Assembly (NCBI GenBank): GCA_946807835.1
Contig: OX327690.1
Coordinates: 12,434,501 to 12,498,500, forward strand
Reading direction: 5' to 3'
Source of the DNA: Ailanthus altissimus
Taxonomy: Eukaryota > Streptophyta > Magnoliopsida > Sapindales > Simaroubaceae
Length of the DNA: 64,000 bases
The position numbers were made by a program, and so were the translations under genes. The notes under the pieces were generated by a model that saw only the letters and a list, made by a program, of their open reading frames with translations, did not search any database and had not been told where the DNA came from. The stretch's first letter is position 1. Each line of letters opens with the position of its first letter. Shown here in pieces: positions 35,748 through 48,701 of the stretch.

Positions 35748-37374
35748 TGTTAGGGTTGTGTTTACGTGTCATCCCTATTTGTATGAATATTTGATATTTA
35801 TATGATGTATATTTTATTAAATTACTAATTACTTTTAAATATATAGTACTATGCTTGTCACTCTGTAGACATTGTATGATCTAAATGAGTTTAGATCTTA
35901 TCTAAAGAAGTTTAGATCACGGTTAAGAGTTACCAACACTGACAATTATAACTACTAAGAGTTAACATATTATAAGAATCAGTGAATTCTAAGAAGTTAG
36001 ACCCTTGTCAGTAACAAGATAAAGACCTCCGAATAAACTAATAATGACATTGTTGCAAAGAGTTGCAATCGGATGCTAGGTTATATAAGAATATTCTCAA
36101 ATATAGTATTCATGATCTATTTTTATCAACGCACGTCTGTTGTTGAATACCTCGTTATATAGATCAATGTATTTCTATATCTATAAGGAAAAGATGGTTG
36201 TTCCTAATTGACCATAAGCTTGGAGCTTGTATAAGCATGCCGGTGTCCAGTTAGGACTGGATACTGAACAGACTCATGAAGACCCCAATAGATTTCCTAT
36301 GTAGCTGTCAATGGAAGGTCCTCTCGAGTTGAGTAATATACATGGTCCTCTGACTTGAGCGTAATGGTGGGCTTGTAAGTGATCTACCATACTTTAGTTC
36401 CACGCATGTCAGAGACCTTTCATAGTCCAACCATTGGGTTTTGCTTTGTATGGTCCGATGCTTATAAAGTCCGATGTGTGTAGATATAGGATCCGTCAGC
36501 TCTTATAGGGAGTTGTAGATTATGATACTTCAAGATTGTATCTCAGAAAGTCTTATGGCGAAAGGACTATACGTATACATTATGGATGAGCTTATAGGGA
36601 TTTGACGGTGCTCGTGGGGTATCGTTCATGGACTCATGAAATAGTTTCATTTGACGAATTAGGCATAGACCTAGGAAGTACTACAATATGGAGTGTATTC
36701 GTTGTGCACTAGGACAACGTACTAGATTGAATTGTTTGGTCCAGTAACATCTAGTATAACCACAAGATGCACGCGTGTTTATGTTTAAGTGTTACATACA
36801 TTAATTAGTTAACAATTGTTGTTTACTAATTGTATATTGACACGTGGCATATTGTGGGCTCTTGATTGAGTTTATCCAAGTGTGTGGTATTATGGGAATT
36901 ACTAAGGGGTATACTTGGTAACTATGTAAAATGGCAAAATAGTAATTTCACATATTGATTATTAATAGTTAAATAATTAAAATATCTTATTATTATATTA
37001 TATTATATTATATTATTATAATATTAAAATATACTTGGTGGCCAAGTATATATATTAATTATATTATATTATGTATTACATATATGTGTGTGTGAAATGT
37101 ATAAGGCAAAAAAAGAAAAGATGAGAAGCATTTTGTTGTTTTGAATTTCAAAGGGTGGCTAACCATACATAAGTGGAAAAAAAAAGTGATTTGATCTTTT
37201 AAAAATTAATTTTAAGTGTTGAAATTAATATTTCTCACTTTTATATTATTAGTTACCAATTACAATAATATAAGTATTTAATTTATTGATCAATGGTAAA
37301 TCAAATTAGGGCTTAAAGTGTTAAACCTAGTGTTGGATATTAAGCTGCTATTCCAAATAGGCAAACCCTCCTAG

Positions 37375-39685
37375 TGTTGGGAATCAAGTGTGTGACATAC
37401 GAATGTATACGTACTTTCAAAATTACTACACGTAGCGGAAGCATGTTAATAAATATACTCAATTTAATAAATTTAACCACTTATATCATATATATGCTCA
37501 AGTATAACTATTATACAACAAAATATATATGATGAACAATTGTATACATAAAAATTAAAATATAAAGAACACTGAACATAGCTTTACAAAATCTTCAAGA
37601 CATCCAACAATCCAATTGAAGAGCTCACCTTGAAATGAATTCTAGTCTATAACGGTTTAGTGAGATTATGAAGCTAGAAAGGTAGCTTAGTTTTTAGAAT
37701 TTCTAGCAACATGTATTCAAACTCTTAGAATACAATTTTTGTTTCTTAAATGGAGATGATAAATATTTTACATACAACTCTTGTATCAATTCTTAGAAAT
37801 AATTTCCATAGGATAATTATTTTGAACAACTCTTGTCTAAAATAATTATCTTTTCTCTATTTTCTTTTCATTCATTTTTAGCCATCATTGAGAGAAGAAG
37901 AAGAATAGAGGTTTTTCATATTTTTTAACACTTGAAAGAACAAAAACTAATTTTCTCTTACCTCTCCATTCAATGACCGAATTTTTCTTCTCTTTCAAAT
38001 TAAATGAATCAATTCAATTGTTAACTTAATCTCTTTTGTTTTTGTTATTCAACACCTTTTGATAAAACAAAAACAAGTGCTCCACCAATTTAGTTTTGGT
38101 CTTCCACTTAAAATTAATTTATTAAGCACTAGAATAATGGCCACCTAATTAAATCATTACCTAACAAATATAATTATATTAATCATATTAGGTTAATAAA
38201 TAGCCAACATTTAGGCCCCTCATTATATTAAAATACAATGGCCATGATTAATATATATTATCATATTATCTAATAATATAATAATAACATCTAATTTAAT
38301 TATTCAAAACAATTTTGAATAATTACTTTTTACCTTACTAGTTTTTACTACCAAGGTTAAATGATAAACTAAGGTAAAATCAAATCATAGACTAAATTGT
38401 GTCACTTGTCAATCATCCTATCAATTAACAACTCTTATTAATTAATTCAATGATATACTTAACAATTAAGTCTTGACAAATGCACATCCCGAAGGATCCT
38501 GAAATAATTATTCTATTTTGCTGGAAGTTATTGGATTGAATTATTCAATCCAGTCTACTACCCCAGTGCTCAACGAGTACACTCCATATTGTGAGACTCT
38601 CTAGGTCCACACTTAATTTGTCATATGGAGCTCCTCCATATGGCCGTGAACGATGCCCCCTACACACGTTACGGATATTACAAATCAGCGCGTTAGACCA
38701 TACAAGTTGAGGTTATTGCATATTTGTATAATCTCTCCATCATTTATATCCTATAAGAGCAGAGATATAGTTCATCACCGTCAAATCTCTATTTGCTCAA
38801 CCATAAACTTATCTCCAAATTTATATTTCCTTAAACAATATCCACAAACACTTTTGTGATATTGTTTATCCCTTCAGAATATATTTTCTGAGGTTTATGC
38901 TTGTGGCTACTAGACTTTCTTAAATACAATCTTGGAGCATTATGATATACAACCCACTCATATGAGCTAATGAATCTTATATTTATGCACACCAGACTCT
39001 ATGAGCATCGGACCATACCAAGTGACACACAGCGTCGAACCATGAAAGGTCTCTGACATGTATGGAACCAAAGTATGGTGGATCACTCACAATCTCATCA
39101 TGGCGCTCAGGTCAAAGGACCATAAATATTACTCAACTCGGAAGACCTTCTATTGACGGTTTTATGAGATGTCTATTGGAGGTCTTTGTGAGTCTGTTCA
39201 ATATCCAGTCCTCACTGAATACCTGTATGTCTATACGAGCTTCCACTAAGCTTATAGTTTGCTAAGACTAACCATCTGGACCATCCAGATATAGACATAC
39301 ACTAATCTATATTAATGGGTTCCACCGATAGACCCGCATCGATGAAATTAGATCAAGAACATCATGTTCGAGAACATATTTGCACAATGACATTTCTTGC
39401 AGCTATGTCATTATAAATATATTCTCAAGTCATTGTCCCATTTCAGATAAAGCTCTAACCATTTAGATTTTGCTAACTCTATTAATGTGCTAACTCTTAA
39501 CACTGATCTACACTCCTTTAAACCATATTTGAACTCTTTCAGATCATACAATGTCTGAAACGTTACAAGCATCTTACCATTTATTATAAATAATATTAAT
39601 GCTTTTATGAGAAATGATAATTGTATAAATACTATCATTAAATATTTATAAATAATAAGATGACACGTAAGCATAAATCCTAACA
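37375..39685 (-). repeat. 3' LTR of element C
   Basis: 2311 bp. Sense start TGTTAGGATTTATGC at 39685 and end CCCAACA at 37375. It keeps a stretch of about 340 bp (around 38090-38500) that is missing from the 5' LTR. Short open frames such as 39062-39265 and 38653-38859 are LTR sequence, not genes. Confidence 0.9.
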
Positions 39686-40641
39686 AACTCCTACTTGCTC
39701 TAGTGCCATTCAAGATGGTATTTAATATCCATTGACTCTAAGTGTTTCTGAAACACTTTAAGAGTTAAGGCCTTAGAAAGCGGGTCCGCTATAATTTGTA
39801 GGGATGTTTTCTAGATTCTCTTACATCTCTATAAGTCAAGATACTGTTAATTATATGGTATCTCAGCTTGAGCAGTTACCCCATTAACGTTGCATTTTTA
39901 GTGTGATAGGATTCATTGAGCTTAAAACTTATTTTGAGCTCTGCAACTAACTTGAATAACTACAAAACTTTCTTTGCAGGCTTCTCAAGCTACAACAAAT
40001 TCTATCTTTAGGGTAGAACCAAATATAGACATTTTAATTTCACTTATTCTACAAGATGTGGTACCGTTGAGAAGAATACATAATCAGATATAAATTATCT
40101 ATCATCCAAATCAGACTAGAAGTCTAATTCTATGTATCTTCTCATTTATAAGCAACGTTCTTCATAAATGAAAAACTTATCCTTCAAACCTTTCTGGTAT
40201 TACTTGGATATGTTTCATGATCATTCGATGGTCGTTATCTAGATCAAACTAATACTAGCTCATAACACTTACAGCTATCAAATTTCAGAACTCGTACATA
40301 ACATGGTATACATCAAGCTACCTCTAGCTGATGTATATTATATGTTAGACACTCTAACTAATTTATTTTTTACTTGAGGATACTTCCTTTTAGAAAGATG
40401 AAAACCATGTCCGAAAGATACATTAACTATCTCATAGTTATTAAAATTGCACATTTTTCAGGACTTAGTCTATATACGAAGATTTGTAGAGTCCTATCTA
40501 CTTCCTAACTTTATCTTTATAAAGCTTTATACGTAGTATGTAAGAAGCCCCTATCAAATCTTTCATGAAGAAGTTCTTACTCAGTTAACTCTTAACTGAC
40601 TATCTTGCAACATACCATTGTCATTTCTAATGATGAGTATG

Positions 40642-40678
<37 letters not shown>
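40642..40678. repeat. (TA)n microsatellite
   Basis: About 37 bp of uninterrupted TA repeats inside element C pol. Confidence 0.95.
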
Positions 40679-40679
<1 letters not shown>

Positions 40680-42225
40680 TTAGAAAGCTAATTTATGCTC
40701 CCACTACACTTTTTGAACACACATGCTTTCTCTTAGTTCTTAATGAAATCAGACTCTCTGATTACTTCATCAAAACAAAGAGTTTAGCATTCTACAATAT
40801 CCAACAAAATTCAAATTAACTTTAGCATGTTTATTGGTGAAAGGTTTTCTCATAATCGATCCCAGATCGTTGAACACCAATTAGGTTGTTAAAGGTTTTT
40901 ACCTCCTTTTGGGTCCATGCTTCTATGCATAAACGCTTTTACAACCAATAAGAACAATTCTTGTATAAGGTATAACCAAGTTCTAGACTTGATTGTCATG
41001 CTTAAAGTTAATTTTAAATTTTTTGGTATTTATCAATTTCCCTAAACGATGTCTAACATTGTTTTACTATAAGTTATAGGATCCTTTTTCTTCAACTAAA
41101 CAAAACATCAAAAAGCACCCTTTTAGATATGTAATATACCTAACAGGTAGCCTTCAGATCCATATTTGACTTATGGGAAAATGTGTTCAAGGGTTTTCAC
41201 TCAATTGATATTTAGGTTCCATTTTCGGTTTATATTTTATCCTAATTGAATTTACAAAATTCAATCTTTTTACAATCTCCAAAACCCATGAGAAACTATT
41301 TCTATCAACGAACAAGTTTCATTCATTTGGATTATTAAACTAAGATCCCATTGAATATTTGGGATATCTTTTGAACCGTCACTTATACCCCTTAGGTCCA
41401 AGTATATCCTATTGCACAACTCTTATGCAAATAAAATAACCCTAAATCTTAACATGCTTAAGATTTAGTTTCCTTTTACTGCATATCTCATATGTAGTAG
41501 AAAGAACAACTTATGATGAAACTTTATTCAATAAGTGTGTAGTAATTTCTTGAGCATAACTCATTAGATATATTAGAAGATTGGTAAAGTTTAATATTGA
41601 TTAGACCATATCTAATAAAGTTCAATTTCTTCACTTTAAAATATATTTATGTTAAGGAGTATTTGGATAACTATTTTAAGCTAGAATCTCATTCTTCTTT
41701 AAATAATTTATGAATTTACTGCTTATGTATAAACAGCCTTGATTTAATCAATGGTGTTCAATATACATATAGGTTTATTTCATTTACTTCTAGTCGAAAT
41801 TCTTTGAACACTTCAAAAACTTGTCGTCCTATATTTTTCTAAAAACACACATCTGTATCGTGACAAACTACGACAAAGACATCGAAGTATTAAAATTTAC
41901 TAGTAGCAGTATGATTCATTAGATCATATACATCAATATGTATTAGTTCTAATTAATCAATGGCCCAGTGTCCAACACCAACAAAAGAATTTAGTCAACT
42001 TCCCTTGAATACAAGATTCATAAACTAGACAATGTTCTATGGTCAGATCAAGTATTTGACCATCCTTAATCAGAAGGGATAGTCATCTCATGGCTACTTG
42101 ACTTAATAACTTATGCCATAATTCGTCATTATTCAAAGTTTTCAAACTACTATATATTCTATTAACCTAGACATTTTATGCATTGTTGTTGTATGTCATA
42201 TATAATGGCTATTTAATTGACTGAC

Positions 42226-42560
42226 ATTCAGTTAGCAAAATATTATCGTTATCATATAACATGAAGAACTATTCTTAATATATGTATAATAACCCCTTCT
42301 GTCTAACTTAGAGAGCGATATATTTCGCATAATTATTCTTGGCACAAAATAACAACAATACAACATAAAGCTTTTTACTAGAATGGAGAAGTGTTCAGTT
42401 AGCAAAATATTATTGTTATCATATAACATGAAGAACTATTATTAATGTATGTATGATAACCCTTTCTGTCTAACTTAGAGAGCGATGTATTTCACCTAAT
42501 TATTCTTGGCACAAAATAACAACAATACAAAATAAAACTTTTTCCTAAAATAGAGAAGTG
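42226..42560. repeat. 167-bp tandem duplication in element C
   Basis: 'gttagcaaaatattat' at 42231 recurs at 42398, and the following sequence (catataacatgaagaac, tctaacttagagagcgat) repeats at the same 167-bp offset with few differences. Confidence 0.85.
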
Positions 42561-43435
42561 ACTTAAAAGTCCTAACAGCTATCATGTCTAGGTAATCTTC
42601 ATTTCCTACGTGCAACTGTACTTCTCATTACATTATTTGCTAGTATTGCTTAAATTATGCAACATCTTGCAGATGTGAAAAAGGCAGGCAATATCTCATA
42701 TCCCTACACTTGTTCATATCACTTGTATATGAAATGTCAATTATCGATAAACAGATATCTAAGAGGTTTATCTTTACTAAGTAAAGTTTATTCGAATAGT
42801 AACTCTTACTATTTTAAACCTTATTAATAATGAAAACACTTTCATTGTGAATTATTCTCTATATATGTTTCAGATATATATAATAAATTTCAAATGAAGC
42901 ATTACATAACTTGTACATCTCATGTACATATGCTCCTACTGTAGATCATTAGATAGGTCAGGATATATAATTTGACTTTCAAATTATTCTTAATCCTTTT
43001 TCTAATAATCTTTCATCTCTTCTTAAAAGACATTATCAGAAACACCTCATATATTATCTATTGATCAATTATATATCTGAGTATTTTATTAATTAAGAAT
43101 ATTTCTTAGATTTATAAGCAAGTCTTAATATTTATCGGTACCCTACAGATTATGTGTTTAATCAAATATACAAACGGGTTGCTCATAGTCATCTTATCTC
43201 TATAAGTTATTTATCTTATCACTATAAGATAAATTGGAGATATAGCGAAACATTTCTAATCGTTAATAAATAATGCTTTAGATCATAGATATAACTTTTA
43301 TACATTTTTTAATCTAAAGATGCGCTCCCACTGCTTTACATAATTTCTTGAATCTCTCAAAAGAAAAAACAACAGTTTAATCTTTTAAACTATACAATGG
43401 AAAGTAGACCCCATTAGTATTTTACTCTTGTCACA

Positions 43436-43722
43436 CACTATAGCGATCTAGGCCTTTGTAAACCTAAAAGGTAGACAACTATTGTTAATTGTATCTCATA
43501 CAACTCTTATTACTGATCCTAAATACACATTATCTGGACATTGTAGCGATTTAGGATGACTGTATTTCAGATCAACTTATCAATCATCAAATATATGCTA
43601 CCGATACTACCCGCACACTGTAGCGATCTAGGATAGTACTTCGCATATATTTGCCCTATCTCATGTTAAACCGGCATAACCAGAATCACCCCGACCAATT
43701 CCTCACACTGTAGCGATCTTAG
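43436..43722 (-). repeat. Four spaced copies of a 17-bp leader motif
   Basis: On the plus strand: cactatagcgatctagg (43436), cattgtagcgatttagg (43539), cactgtagcgatctagg (43616), cactgtagcgatcttag (43706). Offsets are 103, 77 and 90 bp. Decayed counterparts occur in the leader of element B. Confidence 0.8.
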
Positions 43723-44136
43723 AAGTGATTGAAATGACCCGTCTAATACCGTATTGACAAGGTGAATCATCGTATAATATTATCTTATAATATCATACTA
43801 TTCAATCTTATTAAGAGAGATTTATAATTTTAATTATTATTTAATAAATATATTATTAAAATAATAATAATAAATTTCACATCTCATACGAATCTAATTC
43901 TTAATTAGAATATTTATTTACGTAAGCACAATTAACCCTCACCAATAGGGTTCCCATTGTGGTTAACAACGTAAATAAATGATAATAATATAACAATTAT
44001 AATTGTATAAAATATATTTTACTTGCAAAAATTACAAATAAAAGTATCATGTTTGATATGATCAGCATTAAAAAACTGAAGGTTCTAGCATTATACTATA
44101 TAATGCTTTAAAAAAAAATTGTACTCTTATACAGTG

Positions 44137-44460
44137 ATGAACGCCGCGACACTCAACAGCCAGTGCTACGACGCTGAAGGTCACACCTCTAGTGCTGCAG
44201 TGCCAGGGTCTAGACGACCCTCAACGCTGCAGTGCTCCGTGCCTGTCGCTGAGGGCGCAAATTCCAGAATCGGTGCTTTAAGTGCCTATGACCTAGCGCT
44301 GGGGCGCCCAGCATCTAGCGCTGTAGCATCAGGGCTTCAAAGCCCTAGCGCTGCGGCACCCGTTACACAACGCTTGGGCATTGGAACATAAATGTCTAGT
44401 GCTTCGGCACTGAGCACTTATGGCCACGACACTCCGGTGCTCCCCATTTTTGGTATACCC
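44137..44460. repeat. GC-rich degenerate word array (agcgctgyrgcrcc)
   Basis: A GC-rich island in AT-rich DNA. Repeated variants include tctagtgctgcagtgcc, cctagcgctggggcgcc, tctagcgctgtagcatc, cctagcgctgcggcacc and tctagtgcttcggcact, spaced about 30-50 bp. Related words occur in element A's spacer and LTR. Confidence 0.7.
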
Positions 44461-44719
44461 ATTTCAACAAGTTAAAATGCACCTTTTTAGCATTGGAATA
44501 TCACTAACAACAATTTTGTCTTGGGTATCATATCCAAACATCATCACGCTTCAATTCTAAACACTAACATGTTCAAGAATATCACAATATGTTCATCATC
44601 ATGCTTAAACATCAAACATCACCATGTTGAAATTTAAACATTATCAAGTTGTTCAAATATACAACATCACCATATAAACATATTGAACAACAAGAATCAT
44701 CACATACTCAATTTAACAT

Positions 44720-44731
44720 GCTCTGATACCA
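44720..44731 (-). other. Primer binding site of element C (tRNA-iMet type)
   Basis: The minus strand reads tggtatcagagc, the usual copia PBS complementary to initiator methionine tRNA, two bases from the 5' LTR end. Confidence 0.9.
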
Positions 44732-44733
44732 TT

Positions 44734-46701
44734 TATTGGAAATCGAGTATGTAACATACGAGTGTATACGTAATTTCAAAATTACTATACGCAGTGAAAA
44801 CATGTTAATAAATATACACAATTTAACAAAGTTAACTACATATATCACATATATGCTCAAGTATAACTATTATATAGCAAAATATATATGACAAACAATT
44901 GTATACATAAAAATTAAAATGTAAAGAACACTTACCTAATGAACGTAGCTTTACAAAATCTTCCAGTCATCCAACAGTCCAATTGAAGAGCTCACCTTGA
45001 AGTGAATTATTGAACAATTTTAGTCCATAACGGTTTAGTGAGATTATAGAGTTAGAATGGTAGCTTAGTTTTTAGAATTTCCAGCAACATGTATTCAAAC
45101 TCTTTGAATACAAGTTTTGTTTCTTAAATGGAGATGACAAATATTTTACATATAACTCTTGTATCAATTCTTAGAAACAAGATCCATAGGATAATTATTT
45201 TGAATAACTCTTATCTAAAATAATTATCTTTTCTCCATTTTCTTTTCATTCATTTTCAGCCATCATTGAGAGAAGAAGAAGAATAGATGTTTTTCATATT
45301 TTTTCAACACTTGAAAGAATAAAAACTAATTTTCTCTTACCTTTCCATTCAATGACCGAATTTTTCTTCTCTTTCAAATTAAATGAATCAGTTCAATTGT
45401 TAGCTTAATCTCTTTTGTTTTTGTTATTCAACACCTTTTGATAAAACAAAAACAAGTGCTCCACCAATGTTCTATTATTCTTGTTTTCTTCTCCTGAAAC
45501 AATTATTCTATTTTGCTGGAAGTTATTGGATCGAATTATTCAATCCAGTCTACTACCCCAATGTTCAATGAGTACACTTCATATTGTGAGACTCTCTAGG
45601 TCCACACCTAATTTGTCATATGGAGCTCCTCCATACGGCCGTGAACGATGCCCCTTACACACGTTATGGATATTACAAATCAGCACGTTAGACTATGCAA
45701 GTTGAGGTTATTGCATATTTGTATAATCCATCCATCATTTATATCCTAGAAGAGCAGAGATATATTTCATCACCGTCAAATCTCTATTTGCTCAACCATA
45801 AACTTATCTCCAGATTTATATTTCCATAAACAATATCCACAAACACTTTTGTGATATTGTTTATCCCTTCAGAATATATTTTCTGAGGTTTATGCTTATG
45901 ACCACAAGACTTTCTTAAATACAATCTTGGAGCATTAGGATATACAACCCACTCATATGAGCTAATGGATCCCATATCTACGCACATCGGACTCCATGAG
46001 CATCGGACCATACCCAGTGACACACAACGATCAGACCATGAAAGGTCTCTGACATGTGTGGAACCAAAGTATGGTGGATCACTTACAAGCCCATTGTGGC
46101 ACTCAGGTCAAAGGACCACAAATATTTCTCAACTCGGAAAACCTTTCATTGATGGTTTTATGAGATGTTTATTAGAGGTCTTTGTAAGTCTATTCAATAT
46201 CCAGTCCTCATTGAATACCTATATGTCTATACGAGCTTCCACTAAGCTCATAGTTTGCTAAGACTAACCATCTGGACCATCCAGATATAGACATACACTA
46301 ATCTATATTAATGGGTTTCACTGATAGACCCGCATCGATGAAATTAGATTAGGAACATCATGTTCGAGAACATATTTGTATAATGACATTTCTTAGCACC
46401 ATCTGTAACTCTTTGCAGCTATATCATTATAAATATATTCTCAGGTCATTGTCCCATTTCAGACAAGGCTCTAACTATTTAGATTTCACTAACTCTATTA
46501 ATGTGCTAACTCTTAGCACTGATCAAAACTTCTTTAGACCATATCTGAACTTCTTTAGATCATACAATGTCTGAAACGTTACAAGTATCTTACTACTTAT
46601 TATAAATAATATTAACGATTTTATGAGAAATGATAATTATATAAATACTATTATTAAATATTTATACATAATGGGATGTCAGGTAAGTACAAATCCAAAC
46701 A
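44734..46701 (-). repeat. 5' LTR of element C with internal deletion
   Basis: 1968 bp; sense start TGTTTGGATTTGTAC at 46701. About 340 bp shorter than the 3' LTR: after 'tgctccaccaatg' (about 45460) it jumps to 'ctcctgaaacaattatt'. The frame 45965-46261 is repeated in the other LTR and is not a gene. Confidence 0.9.
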
Positions 46702-46921
46702 CCTAGTTGATTGCTAGAACTGCCAACAAGTCGCACTTCGGATGGACTCTAGTAACTTTGTTGAAAAGGTTACAGTTAGTGAATTATCAACCCTTTATTT
46801 ATATTAATATGATTAATATGTTATTATTTATGTTTATTGTTCGTTTTATTATTTTTGCTACTTGTAAATAGGTATGAGATACGTATTTTTGAACAATAAA
46901 TGCAAATACACATGCATACAC

Positions 46922-47412
46922 CATAGTTTAATCGATCCAATAGCAGATGCCTTACAGAATGAGAGAATAGTCATAGAAGAACTAGTTCTATGTGAAGAGC
47001 TGAATTCTAAAAAATCTTGTTTTGTTTACCCATAATGTCAAAAAACTTTTGCAAAAGTCACTAGTGAACCGACGCGATCAAATGAAAGGTCGACTCTATA
47101 GTACCAACACAGAAGAATGTTCAAGCCCAGAGCTAGTAGAGTTGATCACTAGGCGTATAACATTCCAAGACGAAGCGTATTTGATTGGCTAATGAGATAT
47201 CTTGCTTATAACAATGCTAAGTCGACTAAGACTCATAATAGGCGCGTGCAAAAGAACGAACAAGTTAAATGCTTGGAACAAGCCATCTGGAGTCACGATG
47301 AAAGCTAAGATGTTGACAAAGACTTTGCCAAAATTGATAGTCTCAACGAAAAAACTCAATGGCAATAAGGCACCAAAGAATCGGCTTACATTAAAGCAAA
47401 CCATATGAGACA
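46922..47412 (+). pseudogene. gag remnant of Tat-type element D, part 2
   Basis: Resumes after element B: 'DPIADALQNERIVIEELVL', 'KSCFVYP' and 'CQKTFAKVTSEPTRSNERS' (Cys cluster), then 'KTHNRRVQKNEQVKCLEQA' and 'DVDKDFAKIDSLNEKTQW' and 'ANHMRHYKG'. This is the Gag end of a Tat-type element. Stops, and an AGA-type joint where a solo LTR inserts at 47413. Confidence 0.65.
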
Positions 47413-48701
47413 TTATAAGGGTAAATTAGATTTAATATTTTCATCTTCCACGCTTAATATTTGTTCGTTGAAATTAAGATTATTCATTTTTTTATATATT
47501 TTATTGTTATTTTGTAGGTTTTTAGTCAAAGTGAAAATAGGGATGAAAATCTAATGAAAATAAGCTAAGAACATTAAAATTGCTATAGTAGTTTGTACAG
47601 TAACTTGCTACAGTACCAACGCCATGGTTCTGCATGAACAGTATCACAATACTCATGAACAATACCATGTAGTAAATTCTAATCTAACTTGTATTTGATG
47701 TTTTACCCTAATTTAAAGAAATAAACCTATAAATAGAAGACAAAAAAGCCTATTTTGACAAATTAGAAAAGAGAAAGAAGAGAATTAAGAGGAAAGAGAA
47801 GATGAGAGAGAAGAAGAAAGAGAAAAAATAATTTTTAGAGGTTCAAAAAGACTAGAGATTACAGAAAAATTAGTTTTATCTTTTCAACTTTTTATCTTTC
47901 TAGTTTTCTATTATTTTCATGATGTTATTCTTAATAAGCTCTAAAACTCTTTATTTTACCATGACTTGGGTTTTTATTTCTAGGGTTAGACTTTTGAACC
48001 TAAAATATAGTTGGATTTGTATTGACTCTTAGTTTATGAACTTAATACATATAATTGATTCATTCAATCTTGTGCTTATTGCTTTCATTATATTTGGCCA
48101 ATATTTTGAATGATTGAGGAATTATGATGAACTTGATAAAGAAATTTATGTGTTTATCCTAGGATAGTTTGATGCATGATCATAAGGTAATAACTATAAG
48201 TTTCATGTAGGATAGAAATATACCTAGATGGCATGTATGGTATTATTTAGACCTATTCTTAATGAATTACATTATATTCGGATTACCATAGACATATAGG
48301 TAATTGTTAGAATGCATAATATAGTCACTTGACCATCGATAGAGGCTTGTGATGAGATTAAAGTCTAAGCCAATCAATTTGTATTAAAGGATTAACTAAG
48401 AGGTTAATAAGTTCAATAAAATATTAAGAGATAATTCGAAACCCTAAATTGCTTTTAATTAGTGAATTCAACCGCTTTACTTGCCTTTGATTTAATTTAG
48501 GTTTAATTTGATAGATTTAGGTTAACTAGTTAAGATTCATATTTTGATTTTTCAATGTAAAAGTTAAAGTAGGATTAATTTTAGTAATTGATTGTAAGAA
48601 ATAGATTAATAGTCCCAGTGGGAACGATAACTTAGACTTTAAACCCTATATTACTTGATACAATAGCGTGCACTTGCGCTTAACTATTGTCATATACATC
48701 A
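47413..48701 (+). mobile_element. Solo LTR, Athila-type, inserted in element D
   Basis: 1289 bp, start 'ttataagggtaaatt' (expected TGATAAG; the G is mutated), end 'catatacatca'. Flanking 5-mers agaca (47408-47412) and agact (48702-48706) are a TSD with one change. A TATA box cctataaatag lies at 47728-47738. Beginning and end resemble element A's LTR (26416-27954), with 'gctacagta' motifs as at 1500-1570. No internal region. Confidence 0.75.
47728..47738 (+). promoter_or_regulatory. TATA box of the solo LTR at 47413
   Basis: cctataaatag, canonical plant TATA sequence, followed by a purine-rich stretch. Confidence 0.5.

Larger units (their letters stand above)
39700..43370 (-). pseudogene. Copia gag-pol remnant of element C
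   Basis: In minus-strand sense and changing frames: integrase core traces around 41820-41900 (decayed FITFIDD-type block), RT near 40620-40650 ('NILIIRND', from a V-D-D-I-L-L type motif), RNase H and tail to about 39760. Too degraded for catalytic residues to be judged. A 167-bp tandem duplication lies at 42226-42560 and a (TA)n run at 40642-40678. No frame longer than about 65 codons is plausible. Confidence 0.7.
43371..44719 (-). other. 5' leader of element C
   Basis: No gene. It contains four spaced copies of a 17-bp motif (43436-43722), an AT-rich stretch (43780-44060) and a GC-rich word array (44137-44460). The frame 44119-44391 reads through the GC-rich array and is not supported as a gene. 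Confidence 0.7.
37375..46701 (-). mobile_element. Element C: full-length but decayed minus-strand Ty1/copia
   Basis: 9327 bp, flanked by the TSD cctag (37370-37374 and 46702-46706). 3' LTR 37375-39685; polypurine tract next to it (sense caagtaggagtt, 39686-39697); pol in many frames 39700-43370; leader with motif array 43371-44719; PBS 44720-44731; 5' LTR 44734-46701. Long-LTR copia family, same as element B. Coding is too broken for function. Confidence 0.9.
28457..46921 (+). mobile_element. Element B: Ty1/copia with about 2-kb LTRs, interrupted by element C
   Basis: A decayed plus-strand copia element. 5' LTR from TGTTAGGG at 28457; leader; gag/PR 30966-31420; integrase to 32536; inverted LTR fragment 32537-34112; RT-RNase H 34113-35747; 3' LTR from 35748, interrupted at 37374 by element C and ending at about 46921. 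It lies inside Tat gag. No clear TSD is visible (gtaga on the left, ccata on the right). The PBS and last part of the 5' LTR are missing by deletion. Confidence 0.85.
35748..46921 (+). repeat. 3' LTR of element B, split by element C
   Basis: Begins TGTTAGGGTTGTG after the polypurine tract. LTR sequence is 35748-37374 and 46707-46921. Between lies element C with cctag duplicated (37370-37374, 46702-46706). Joining across the insertion matches the 5' LTR at about 30230-30460 (for example 'ttgattgctagaactgcc' with 'ttgattactagatttgcc'). Confidence 0.85.

Noticed and set aside
43436..43722. Evenly spaced 17-bp repeats, CRISPR-like at first sight
   Set aside because: Only four copies, spacers are copia leader with counterparts in element B, and the genome is a plant.
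44119..44391. 90-codon frame in the GC-rich island of element C
   Set aside because: The frame reads through a word array, lacks any domain and lies in a leader.
39062..46261. Matching open frames at 39062-39265 and 45965-46261
   Set aside because: Antisense by-products of the copia LTR; other LTR copies have stops at the same place.
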